DNA of 64,000 nucleotides from JBBQZO01 sp038207625 (GTDB lineage: Bacteria > Pseudomonadota > Gammaproteobacteria > Burkholderiales > Burkholderiaceae_D), in assembly GCA_038207625.1 (NCBI GenBank), contig JBBQZO010000002.1, positions 186,001 through 250,000 on the forward strand. Direction: 5' to 3'. A program made the position numbers and the translations under genes. This document shows positions 17,525 through 24,844 of this stretch, piece by piece. The notes beneath the pieces are model-generated. The model saw only the letters and a program-made list of their open reading frames with translations. It was not told the origin of the DNA and searched no databases. Position 1 is the first letter of the stretch, and each line of letters begins with the position of its first letter.

Positions 17525-17740
17525 ATGACCGCACGAACCCTGATGCAGCAGTGCACCGACGAACTCCTTGACCTAATGCGCTCGCTCGGGACGATGAACG
17601 ACGCTGCTCAACGTGGCGAGCCAGTCCCATCACTAACCGCCGAGCAAGCCCAGACCCTCATCCTGACCGTCGGCGATGCGCTGATGGCCAACCACCGCGC
17701 ACTGCGCCTGAAACAGACCTTCGGCCTTCAGGCCACTTGA
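17525..17740 (+). CDS. Small helical unknown protein
   Basis: This 71-residue, largely helical product begins MTARTLMQQCTDELLDLMRS and includes LTAEQAQTLILTVGDALMAN. A clear GAAAGGA ribosome site lies 8 bases before the ATG. The upstream in-frame extension is Arg/Pro-rich and is not included. No family recognised. It is followed after 85 bases by another very small gene with an excellent ribosome site; together they may form a short operon. Confidence 0.65.
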   Translation: MTARTLMQQCTDELLDLMRSLGTMNDAAQRGEPVPSLTAEQAQTLILTVGDALMANHRALRLKQTFGLQAT

Positions 17741-17825
17741 TTCTTGATTGCAATGCCCTGGCCGAATGCTGGCTGGGGCTTTTCTTGCAGGTACCCTGTA
17801 AATCAAGAGATACGAAGGAGACATA

Positions 17826-17999
17826 ATGCAGAACCTTGACAGTGAAATTTTTCGCGCGGCACTTGAGGCCATCGCGGCCGAAAAGGCCAATCGACGAAAA
17901 ACGGCGACGGCTCGGCCTCGGGTCTCTCCGCAGACCGAGGCGCCCGTGCCACCCGCCGGTTTCGAAGTGCTGCCGGATAAACCATGCGTGAGTAGTTGA
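17826..17999 (+). CDS. Very small unknown protein (57 residues)
   Basis: This gene is easy to miss because of its length. GAAGGAGA stands 4 bases before the ATG, close to an ideal ribosome site. The product starts MQNLDSEIFRAALEAIAAEK and ends GFEVLPDKPCVSS, with an amphipathic N-terminal helix, a basic middle (ANRRKTATARPRV) and a Pro-rich tail. A hairpin terminator follows four bases after the stop. Good initiation and termination signals argue for a real gene; the function is unknown. Confidence 0.7.
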   Translation: MQNLDSEIFRAALEAIAAEKANRRKTATARPRVSPQTEAPVPPAGFEVLPDKPCVSS

Positions 18000-18003
18000 A
18001 TTC

Positions 18004-18026
18004 AAAAGGGGGCTTGCGCCCCTTTT
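18004..18026. terminator. Bidirectional hairpin terminator
   Basis: AAAAGGGG (18004-18011) pairs with CCCCTTTT (18019-18026) around a 7-base loop. The A and T runs on both sides mean it can serve the small gene on the plus strand and the convergent minus-strand gene ending at 18052. Confidence 0.75.
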
Positions 18027-18051
18027 CGTCGTCTCCACTACCCGTTGCACG

Positions 18052-18705
18052 CTACGCCACCACACCTGGAGGCAATAGCGCGGTGATTTCCGCAGCCATC
18101 AATGGAGAGGCCTTGGCGCGCGCCGAGACGAAACGGTCCAGTCGTTGTGCATTCGTCGTCGCAATCAGAAATGGCAAAGCTTGGCCAGACAGCGAAAGAA
18201 TGCGTTTTTGCGCCGCCGCGTTATAGCCGTGAATGGTCACTAGCCCGAAGATGGGCGCACCGTCGACGTCGACCAGCACCGCATCGTAAGCCGTCAGTTG
18301 GCCAAGTTCTCGATAGTCCCTTGCGATGCCACGCGCACCAACCGGCTCGAGCATCATCTGGCCGCCCAAGTTGCCGAGAAGGTTCATCAGAGGCCGGCGT
18401 GCATGCAAGTCGTTCATCGACAGGTCATAGCCGTGCGCGAACCAGAGGGCCATATGGTGGTCGCAGAGTACGTCGGCGCCGCCCCTGGTCAACACATAAG
18501 CATTCGTCTGGCCGTCGTACGGCAATGCACGGGGAAGCACCAGTCCTGCAGCTTTGAGCCTTGCCATCGACTTCTGCGCGAGCTTCAGTGCTGCGTCAGC
18601 CGGGTGGTTCGGATAGTCCAAGATGGCCAATTCTCGTGTGGTGCAGTAGCCAAAATTGTTGACGAATGCGAGTTGTCGTAACTGGTGTTCAGTGATGGAT
18701 TTCAT
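18052..18705 (-). CDS. Replic_Relax-like winged-helix protein
   Basis: This is a 217-residue protein starting MKSITEHQLRQLAFVNNFGY. The N-terminus has a winged-helix reading pattern: LRQLAFVNNFGYCTTRELA, then SMARLKAAGLVLPRALPYDG and NAYVLTRGGADVL. This resembles the replication-relaxation/MobC-like regulators found beside relaxase or replication genes on mobile elements. The C-terminal half includes AYDAVLVDVDGAPIFGLVTI, reminiscent of a nuclease-like or ligand domain seen in that family, but catalytic residues are not clear. The ATG at 18705 is chosen over an upstream in-frame start for its match to the family N-terminus. It shares the terminator at 18004-18026. Confidence 0.6.
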   Translation of the reverse strand: MKSITEHQLRQLAFVNNFGYCTTRELAILDYPNHPADAALKLAQKSMARLKAAGLVLPRALPYDGQTNAYVLTRGGADVLCDHHMALWFAHGYDLSMNDLHARRPLMNLLGNLGGQMMLEPVGARGIARDYRELGQLTAYDAVLVDVDGAPIFGLVTIHGYNAAAQKRILSLSGQALPFLIATTNAQRLDRFVSARAKASPLMAAEITALLPPGVVA

Positions 18706-20640
18706 TGGGGTGCCCCTGTTAGTCAGCACGACGTCGTGCTATTGCGTGTAGGCACCCCGTCTCCACGCTCCGACTTTCACAGGGAAACCGTCGGTCTATG
18801 TGTCGGCTCGCCGAGCCTCAAGACAACACGGGCCCGAATAGCCGACAGTAAGCTCCGGCGCCGTCCCCTGGAATAAGCCCGCGAAGCGCACCACACCTCC
18901 CCCTTCTCGACTTCATTGCCGCGCTCTTACGCAAGCGAAAGGAGTGCACCCGCAGCCCCTCCCCTTCGGCCGCGCCCGCCGAAGCCCCGTATCTCCGGCA
19001 AGCCCCTGGCCCCGTACCTTCGGCCGCACACACCCTTTGTTTCCAATGCTCTGGTTCTCACCACTTGCGCCCTGCGCAAGGCAGAAGCGCGGAGTGCCGG
19101 GCAATTTGCGCAGGCGCAAGGCAACGGTGCTGTGGTGCTGAAGCGCGCGCGCCGACGCAAGCCCGCAGCCCCCTTATTCACAACGCTTGCCTCCTGACGT
19201 CCTCCGGGCAGCAGTGATGGGCGTCGCTCAGTTGCAGCACTAAACCTCGGCCTCGCGACTCCTCGTTGCAGTACCCTGCACGTGTGGCGCCCGGGGTTTC
19301 AAAGATGGAACACAGCGCCTCGCAACTCCTCGCCGCAGCCCCCTGACACTCCTCGTGCTCCGTCAGTTTCAACCTCGGGGGTTCCGGCCGAACTACTCGT
19401 CGTCGCAGCTCTCTAACGCGCCGCGCAACTCGTGCGGGGCTTCTACACTCCCCGCGTCCGCAGCCCCGAGCCCCGTATCGCTGGCCGCGCGTTTAGAAGC
19501 CCCTCGGACTGCAGCACTCGCAAAAAACATCTTTGTTTCCAACGCGTTGGTCCTGCACATCCTGCGGGCCACGGTTTGCTCTTTCGCATCCTTCGGGCCG
19601 CAGTCGAGTCTTTCGCATCCTGCGGGCCGCACTTGGTGCTGCGCATCCTGCGGGCTGTGGTTTGGTGCCGCGCGTCCTGCGGGCCACGGCTTGGTATTGC
19701 GCCTCCTTCGGACTGGGGTTTGGTATTGCGCCTCCTTCGGGCTGGGCTTTGGTATTGCGCCTCCTGCGGGCTGCACCTGGGCTCCTGCATATCGGAGGGG
19801 CGTCCTGTTGGTTGCAATTGTGGGTGCTGACGACCTGGCGGGCCGCAGCTTCGGAGTGCTGAGTATCGGGAGGGCTCCGGGGCTCCTACTCCAGGACTCC
19901 TGCATATTCGAAGGGCTCATGCATCTCCGGAGGGCCACGGTTTGGTGCGGAGTATCGAAAGACACCTCGTCATCGGAGTGTTGCGCGCTTGCGCCGGCGA
20001 AAGCCGAGGCTTCGGTACTGGCTGCCTGGCGGGCTGCGGCGTTGGAGTGCTGCGCGCTTGTGCGGGCGTAGGGCCGCGGCCTAGTGGCGCCGCATATTGC
20101 GAGGGCTTGTAGAGTCATCCATATCGGATGGGGTTCAAGAGCGTTGGGAACAAAGGGTGGTGCTGTGCCGGCCGAGGGCCGGGGGCTGGGAGTGCTTCGC
20201 ATCGCTACCGCCCGCTCGAGGCTCATGTTGACAATGGGTCGTGCTGCGCACTGCGCAAGGCCCCGAGGAACGTTGCGCTTGGGTGCTCCGGAGGCACCGG
20301 AGTTCGGCGGCGTTGGGGCGGTCGGGGTTCACTGACCGAGCGAAGCGAGGGTAGTACTGGTAAAGGGGATGGTGGTGCATTCGTCTTGCGCCGGCGCAAG
20401 GCAGGCGCTTGGCGGCCCGATTGTTCCAATCGCACCGCAATTTAAATCCTGTGGCCGCTCCGCGACGCCTGATTCAAACAACGGACCGACCGAAACAACC
20501 GGGCCATTCTCCTGGTTTTTGACCTCCGAATATTTTTCAGGACTACCCGTTACACGCTTCGCCTTCGACGTCGCGGGTTCTCAGCTTGGCCGGCAGCGAA
20601 TCCGAAGAGTTTCTTGATTCGATTAATCCGTCGCCATCCG
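18706..20640. repeat. Repeat-rich, gene-poor region of about 1.9 kb
   Basis: No frame here has a ribosome site and normal composition, although many long frames are open on both strands because of the biased sequence. It contains many related short units built around cores like TCCTGCGGG, TCCTTCGGG and ATATCGGAGGGG. Three copies of CTTTGTTTCCAA or a close variant occur at 19035-19046 and 19532-19543 (direct) and 20144-20155 (inverted). Several TTGCGC-GCGCAAGGC hairpins are also present. The composition is unlike the neighbouring genes. Confidence 0.7.
19551..19790. repeat. Degenerate tandem repeat array, unit about 29 bases
   Basis: About eight consecutive units of 28-31 bases can be aligned by eye. 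Each begins (C/G)(A/C/G)TCCT(G/T)CGG and ends near TTGGT(A/G)(T/C)TGCG, for example the units starting near 19617, 19646 and 19675. Later units drift towards ATATCGGAGGGG-type cores. The period is not a multiple of three, so the array would not keep a protein repeat in one frame. Confidence 0.7.
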
Positions 20641-20694
20641 AGCAGTCGGTGCCTACACTTAAAAAGCGATAAACAGAAAGCGAACGGGGTTAGA

Positions 20695-20739
20695 TAGGCA
20701 GGCTACAGCGTCTTCGCCGAGGATGCTGCAGCCTGCCTA
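20695..20739 (+). promoter_or_regulatory. Long inverted repeat in leader of the membrane-protein gene
   Basis: TAGGCAGGCTACAGC (20695-20709) and GCTGCAGCCTGCCTA (20725-20739) are inverted repeats with one mismatch in 15, around a 15-base loop. A second related loop sequence (CTTTGCCGAGG) follows at about 20758-20768. AACTCC-AG-GGAGTT (about 20772-20785) then overlaps the ribosome site of the gene at 20792. This could be a regulatory RNA leader or an operator; the pairing is seen, the role is inferred. Confidence 0.55.
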
Positions 20740-20791
20740 GCTAGCGGGACCCGCGGTCTTTGCCGAGGGTTTAACTCCAGGGAGTTCTACT

Positions 20792-21214
20792 ATGTTCGTT
20801 ATCGAAATTGTTGGGTTTATGGTCCTCGCCGCTGTTGTCTTGATGGTGGTGCAGGCTGAAGTCTACGCGATGCTGCATGCCGTGGCATTCGCACGAAAAT
20901 GGGATGGGTCACTGGCGCAAAAGCTCCTCGTAGGGGGCAAGCGCTATGAATGGGCGAGCGTAATTTGGCATGAAACGACGAGAGTACAACCGGCCTACAG
21001 CGTGATTTACACGATGGTGGTCTGGTTTGGAACTTTCCTGGCGGTCGGGACGGCGATGGAGTATGGAGCCCTACCGTTCGATGCAGCTCTGGCGGCCTCC
21101 GTCAGCGTCCTGGCTGCAACCGGCTTCTTTGGCGTCGCGTACGGAGAAGCATTCGGAGCCCACCGCGAGAAAATTGCAGCAGAACAATTTGCAGGAACCT
21201 GGAAAACGGTCTAA
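20792..21214 (+). CDS. Small inner-membrane protein
   Basis: This 140-residue protein has three hydrophobic helices: VIEIVGFMVLAAVVLMVV near the N-terminus, VIYTMVVWFGTFLAVGTAM in the middle and ALAASVSVLAATGFFGVAYG near the C-terminus. A soluble loop (HAVAFARKWDGSLAQKLLVG) lies between the first two. An AGGGAG ribosome site precedes the ATG, within a hairpin-forming leader. A textbook terminator follows. I do not recognise the family and no partner gene is obvious, except the tiny membrane protein encoded convergently beyond the terminator. Confidence 0.72.
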   Translation: MFVIEIVGFMVLAAVVLMVVQAEVYAMLHAVAFARKWDGSLAQKLLVGGKRYEWASVIWHETTRVQPAYSVIYTMVVWFGTFLAVGTAMEYGALPFDAALAASVSVLAATGFFGVAYGEAFGAHREKIAAEQFAGTWKTV

Positions 21215-21226
21215 TGCACTTATTCA

Positions 21227-21250
21227 AAAACCCCAGTTCGCTGGGGTTTT
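21227..21250. terminator. Bidirectional terminator with TTCG tetraloop
   Basis: AAAACCCCAG and CTGGGGTTTT form a perfect 10-base stem around TTCG. It serves the membrane-protein gene ending at 21214 and the convergent gene ending at 21252. Confidence 0.92.
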
Positions 21251-21251
21251 C

Positions 21252-21398
21252 TCATTTCTTGATAATGCCTGCGCGCCGTAGCATGTCGTCAAACTCTTCT
21301 TCCGACGGAGCGGTGTATTTCGTGCCAGGCTTGACGCCCGTGGGCAGAACTAAGGCCAGGGCGCCTCCGAAAGCGAGTGCGAGGATAGCGATTAACAT
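21252..21398 (-). CDS. Tiny single-helix membrane protein (48 residues)
   Basis: AAGGAGTCC lies directly before the ATG at 21398, an almost perfect ribosome site. The product starts MLIAILALAFGGALALVLPT, a single transmembrane helix or uncleaved signal, followed by a short soluble tail (KYTAPSEEEFDDMLRRAGII). The longer in-frame extension to 21515 is rejected because it lacks a ribosome site. It converges on the three-helix membrane protein and shares its terminator. The architecture could fit a small toxin, holin-like or regulatory peptide, but nothing in the sequence decides this. Confidence 0.68.
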   Translation of the reverse strand: MLIAILALAFGGALALVLPTGVKPGTKYTAPSEEEFDDMLRRAGIIKK

Positions 21399-22028
21399 GA
21401 GGACTCCTTGATGGATGTTTCGAGGATAGCATTGCTGTCCGACAAACAGTGAAGCGCCAACGTTTATTCGTGCTTCCATGTTGTAAACAAGCGAAACAAT
21501 GAGTTTTTCTCCCATATGCGGTTCTACCGGCCGTTACAGCCTGTTCAGCGCGACAGGAACAAATATTCCGCAGTGCCGTCACTGGAAAAATCATCGCCCT
21601 CGTCCGTTACCCCTCTCGTCGCAGCGGTGGTAGCGCCGGCGGCACAATGGCGGCGAACACTCCCGCTTTGCGTCAACCTCGCATTGAGGCATTGCAACCG
21701 AACCATTGGCGGCGCTGGTGCGCGCTCGGCGAACTTGGCTGCCAGAGTTTCAATTGCGCTCCTGGCTTTCCGGTGCGATGCGGCATGGCGCGCAGTCCTG
21801 CTGCGCTAAGTCGATGTCAGGACCGGTGGCGGAGCCGACCGTTTGCATAATCAAGTGTCCGACATTCAGATATACAAGCGATTCAGCCGCCACTCGATGC
21901 TGAATTAATATCGACCGCAAACGCATACCCAGGCATTCATATTATTATCGTCTTTATCCAAAAAAGCGGGGTATTTCGGATGCGGTTGTCCCTACACCTT
22001 TTACCAACAACAAACAAAGGTGTAGCCC
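21399..22028. other. Intergenic region, nothing recognised
   Basis: Several plus-strand frames (21516-21903) overlap one another, lack ribosome sites and read as random GC-rich sequence. The last 100 bases are AT-richer and end in an AAAGGTG ribosome site for the gene at 22029, so a promoter is expected near 21940-22000. Confidence 0.4.
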
Positions 22029-22319
22029 ATGAATACCATCACGCTTTCTCCCTACCTTCGATTGTCTGGGGCAGGCTTTGATATTGACCTGAAAAGTCGG
22101 GGTAACAAATTCCGACTCATCCTCAAACGAGGCGACGAACTTGTCGCCACTGGCTTTGCATCCCGCGGGCACAGCATGAACAACGCCGAAGCCCTACGTC
22201 GGATTCAATTGAACCAGTTCGGCGAAACCACTGACGTGTTCTCAATGGTCAGCCGCCTTGCTGACATCGCCGAATCGCTGTCTCCTGCGCGGGCAACAAA
22301 ATGCGGCGAAATAAGATGA
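22029..22319 (+). CDS. Small unknown protein upstream of vapE
   Basis: This is a 96-residue protein. The N-terminal half (LSPYLRLSGAGFDIDLKSRG, FRLILKRGDELVATG) reads as a small beta-rich domain and the C-terminus (MNNAEALRRIQLNQFG, SMVSRLADIAESLSPA) as helices. An AAAGGTG ribosome site lies 7 bases before the ATG. Its stop overlaps the vapE ATG as ATGA (22316-22319), so the two are probably translationally coupled and may act together in element replication or its control. I cannot name the family. Confidence 0.7.
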   Translation: MNTITLSPYLRLSGAGFDIDLKSRGNKFRLILKRGDELVATGFASRGHSMNNAEALRRIQLNQFGETTDVFSMVSRLADIAESLSPARATKCGEIR

Positions 22320-23893
22320 GCCTCTCATACAAGAGCGCCGCCATCAAAGCCAGCGACTCACTTGACGAGCTGGAGGCACTGGTCGCGAGCCTTGGCGACA
22401 ACCCGGAGCTGTTGGCACTCGCAGAAGAACATTATCTAATGCTGGTCGAAAAGGTGTGCTTTGGTCCAGTGCCCGCCGCTGAGATTGTGGCGGAGAGAGC
22501 CAGGGCGATAGCAACCGTCGCTGCTGTAGTCGAAGAGGCTGCTACTCCAATGGTTGGGGTGTCGGCCGCCCCGGCCACCGTGGAAGCACCGGATGCTGCG
22601 ATGATGAGTGCTAGCCCTCGGGTGTACTCTTTGGTCGAGACGGTCGGCACCTACGAGTTCCCGCATGTGAAGACAAACGACAAGGGCGAAATCGTCGGCG
22701 TCAAGTCGACCATCGAGAATGTGCAGAAGCTGCTTCAGCTGTATGGTGCCACCTGCCGTTACAACGCTATGACCAAACGCATCGACATTCGGGTGCCAGG
22801 CATTGACCACAAAGCAGACAATGGCACCAACTCGGCTATCGCTGAAATTAAAAGCCTTTGCCGTCGGGTTGGACTGCCGGTCACCGAGCTGGTCGAGTAC
22901 CTGGTGGCAATCGCTGACAAGTGCGTCTACCACCCGGTGCGCGACTGGGTTGGAAGCAAGGCTTGGGATGGTGCGAGTCGCCTGAACGACCTGTATGCCA
23001 CGATGGGCGTGGAGACCGCCCACGAAGACTTCCGCAATGCGATGGTGCGTCGCTGGCTCATCAGCGCCGTGGCTGCCCTCTTCTCCGAGAAGGACACGGA
23101 CAAGTTCGAGCTGGTGCTGGTGATGGCTGGTGAGCAGGGCCTGGGCAAGACCTCATGGGTCAAGCGCCTCTGCCCCGCTGTCGACAACGCAGTCAAGGAT
23201 GGCCTTTCTCTGAACCCGGACGAGAAGGACAGCGTGCTGCAAACCATCAAGCATTGGATGGTCGAGCTGGGCGAACTGGATGGCATCTTTCGCAAGGCGG
23301 ACATCGCCAAGCTGAAGTCCTTTACCAGCCGCACCGATGATGAAGTGCGCCTGCCTTACGCTCACATGGACAGCCGCTTCAAGCGTCGGACCGTGATGTT
23401 CGGTTCGGTCAACGAAAAGAACTTCTTGACGGACACCACAGGCAATCGCAGGTGGCTGACGCTCGGAGTGCTCTCGGTGGACTACCAGCACGGCATCGAC
23501 GTGCAGCAGCTCTGGGCCGAACTGGCCGTGCTATACCGCGCGGGTGAACAGTGGCACCTCACCAAATTGGAAGAGGACATGCTCAACCGCATGAACAAGG
23601 GACATGAGGCGCTACAGCCGATGGACGAACTGCTGACGGAAGCGTTCATCATGGAGCCGATGCTGACCCTGGTCGGCGTCGATGAGGTTCCTACCAAGCG
23701 CGCGACGGTCAGGCTTTCGGCTACAGCGGTGGTGCGCGGCCTAGGTCTTCCGATGGACAAGAAGAACACGAACGAGATGGCCAGCCTCTTGCGCAAGAAA
23801 TTCGGCGAGCCAAAGCGTGACGGCCGCCACGGTCTGCACTGGGTACTCACTCCTGCCAGCGCTACCAACTGGGGCGCAGTCGTGAAAGGCTAA
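22316..23893 (+). CDS. VapE-family replicative ATPase/helicase of a mobile element
   Basis: This 525-residue protein belongs to the virulence-associated E family, P-loop ATPases that act as replication proteins of prophages and satellite islands. A Walker A motif (GEQGLGKTSWVKR) lies near residue 272. The typical block downstream is visible: HWMVELGELDGIFRKADIAK, LKSFTSRTDDEVRLPYA, RRTVMFGSVNEKNFLTD, TGNRRWLTL. The segment before it (LVEYLVAIADKCVYHPVRDW) is also characteristic. The first 110 residues are Ala/Glu-rich and carry no obvious primase signature. The ATG at 22316 is chosen for its ATGA overlap with the preceding gene; an alternative ATG lies at 22301. A hairpin terminator and an AT-rich inverted-repeat region follow. 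Confidence 0.9.
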   Translation: MSLSYKSAAIKASDSLDELEALVASLGDNPELLALAEEHYLMLVEKVCFGPVPAAEIVAERARAIATVAAVVEEAATPMVGVSAAPATVEAPDAAMMSASPRVYSLVETVGTYEFPHVKTNDKGEIVGVKSTIENVQKLLQLYGATCRYNAMTKRIDIRVPGIDHKADNGTNSAIAEIKSLCRRVGLPVTELVEYLVAIADKCVYHPVRDWVGSKAWDGASRLNDLYATMGVETAHEDFRNAMVRRWLISAVAALFSEKDTDKFELVLVMAGEQGLGKTSWVKRLCPAVDNAVKDGLSLNPDEKDSVLQTIKHWMVELGELDGIFRKADIAKLKSFTSRTDDEVRLPYAHMDSRFKRRTVMFGSVNEKNFLTDTTGNRRWLTLGVLSVDYQHGIDVQQLWAELAVLYRAGEQWHLTKLEEDMLNRMNKGHEALQPMDELLTEAFIMEPMLTLVGVDEVPTKRATVRLSATAVVRGLGLPMDKKNTNEMASLLRKKFGEPKRDGRHGLHWVLTPASATNWGAVVKG

Positions 23894-23907
23894 GCCGCCA
23901 ACCGCAT

Positions 23908-23938
23908 CGCCATGTCCAACATGGCGTAGTAATTTTTT
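23908..23938 (+). terminator. Terminator after vapE
   Basis: CGCCATGT (23908-23915) pairs with ACATGGCG (23919-23926) around a CCA loop, followed by TTTTTT at 23933-23938. Confidence 0.82.
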
Positions 23939-23966
23939 ATGGACGGCCACAGAAGTGTACAAGTAG

Positions 23967-24223
23967 CGGTGAACATCTTATGAGTCGAGCACCATGCTAA
24001 GCTGTTGATTATTAATAAAAAATCGCCTGATGGTGAACATGTGCACATCTTTCAGAAGACTTATCGAAGGGTAGCAATAATACAGTACAGAGAAGCGAAG
24101 ATGAGAAAGAAGAAGTCCAATTGAGAAGAAGTTCAAAAGGATGTGCACATGTTCACCACATTCAAGAAACTCTAATTTTATCAATGGGTTAAACTGGCCA
24201 ACGAACAGTGCAGATGTTCAACA
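23967..24223. repeat. Inverted-repeat cluster, candidate origin or operator region
   Basis: A perfect 19-base inverted repeat, TGGTGAACATGTGCACATC (24031-24049) and its complement at 24140-24158, encloses 90 AT-rich bases. Each arm contains the palindrome ATGTGCACAT. Shorter copies of the GTGAACATC/GATGTTCA motif occur near 23968 and 24212. Between the arms lies a direct repeat AGAAGAAGT(C/T)CAA. Position just after a replication ATPase gene and low GC make a replication origin plausible; a transcriptional operator or a small MITE-like unit are alternatives. No target-site duplication is visible. Confidence 0.6.
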
Positions 24224-24364
24224 TCAGCTACTGGGCAGCGGCTCTGCGTGACAATCCACGCGCCAACGGCGCGCAATCGCTAGACGCCGACACATCTGTT
24301 CAAGGAGAGATAAGTGCATCCGACACTAGCACACGACCGCTAGCCAGGCGAAGAGCTTGGCCTC

Positions 24365-24583
24365 TCACTTCCAGTCATCCGCAGCATGGCAGCCGATGAG
24401 GTGCTGTCGCCTGATGAGCTTCTGTTTCGGCACCACACCCACCATGGCATTGTCGTAGCGGCCATAGTCGATTACCTGGAACGGAAGACCATCAACCTCG
24501 GACTGGCGAAGATATGCGGCTGGCCAAGGGAGCGCCCAGGACTTCTGCCCCCTTCGAAATCGGCCGAAGTATTTAGACCTTCT
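24365..24583 (-). pseudogene. Possible gene remnant
   Basis: A minus-strand frame of 72 codons between two TGA codons has no ATG near its beginning. Its product reads like real protein (KYFGRFRRGQKSWALPWPAA, YLRQSEVDGLPFQVIDYGR, VPKQKLIRRQHLIGCHAADD). The preceding sequence in another frame, ending WTYTNLKKV, could be its displaced upstream part. I read it as the 3' end of a decayed or frameshifted gene. I do not recognise the family. The rest of the 24.2-24.84 kb stretch shows no supported gene. Confidence 0.35.
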
Positions 24584-24844
24584 TCAAATTGGTGTAAGTC
24601 CAGAGAGCCGAGGCTCTCATTGGCCGGCCGGAACCGAGCGCCGGCAGGCGCTGAAGGCCAAACTCAAGGGACACGTGTGGCGAGGCTCCCGTATCGGTCG
24701 CCAGACGCAAACGCTGGCGGCCTGCCAATGTCGAACGATATGGTTTTGTTCGCCTTTGATGTTGTTGCCGTAGAGCCACAATCCTTTCCGCGTCGCCCCG
24801 ACATGATTACGCCGCCGCATCGCCGTCAGGCATAATTAGCCGCT

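Noticed and set aside
19551..19790. CRISPR array
   Set aside because: The units are contiguous and degenerate along their whole length; there are no constant repeats separated by unique spacers and no cas genes nearby.
19355..20226. Long open frames on both strands in the repeat region
   Set aside because: They arise from the repeat composition (Gly/Leu/Arg/Cys-rich repeats on one strand, Ala/Pro/Arg-rich on the other), have no ribosome site, and the repeat period does not keep one frame.
21424..21440. CTG-N9-CAG site resembling a LexA box
   Set aside because: The spacing is nine instead of ten bases and the outer positions do not match the consensus.
23978..24184. 68-codon minus-strand frame over the inverted repeats
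   Set aside because: It translates the repeat arms themselves (VHIL, VHMFT), has no ribosome site, and the AT-rich region is better read as non-coding.
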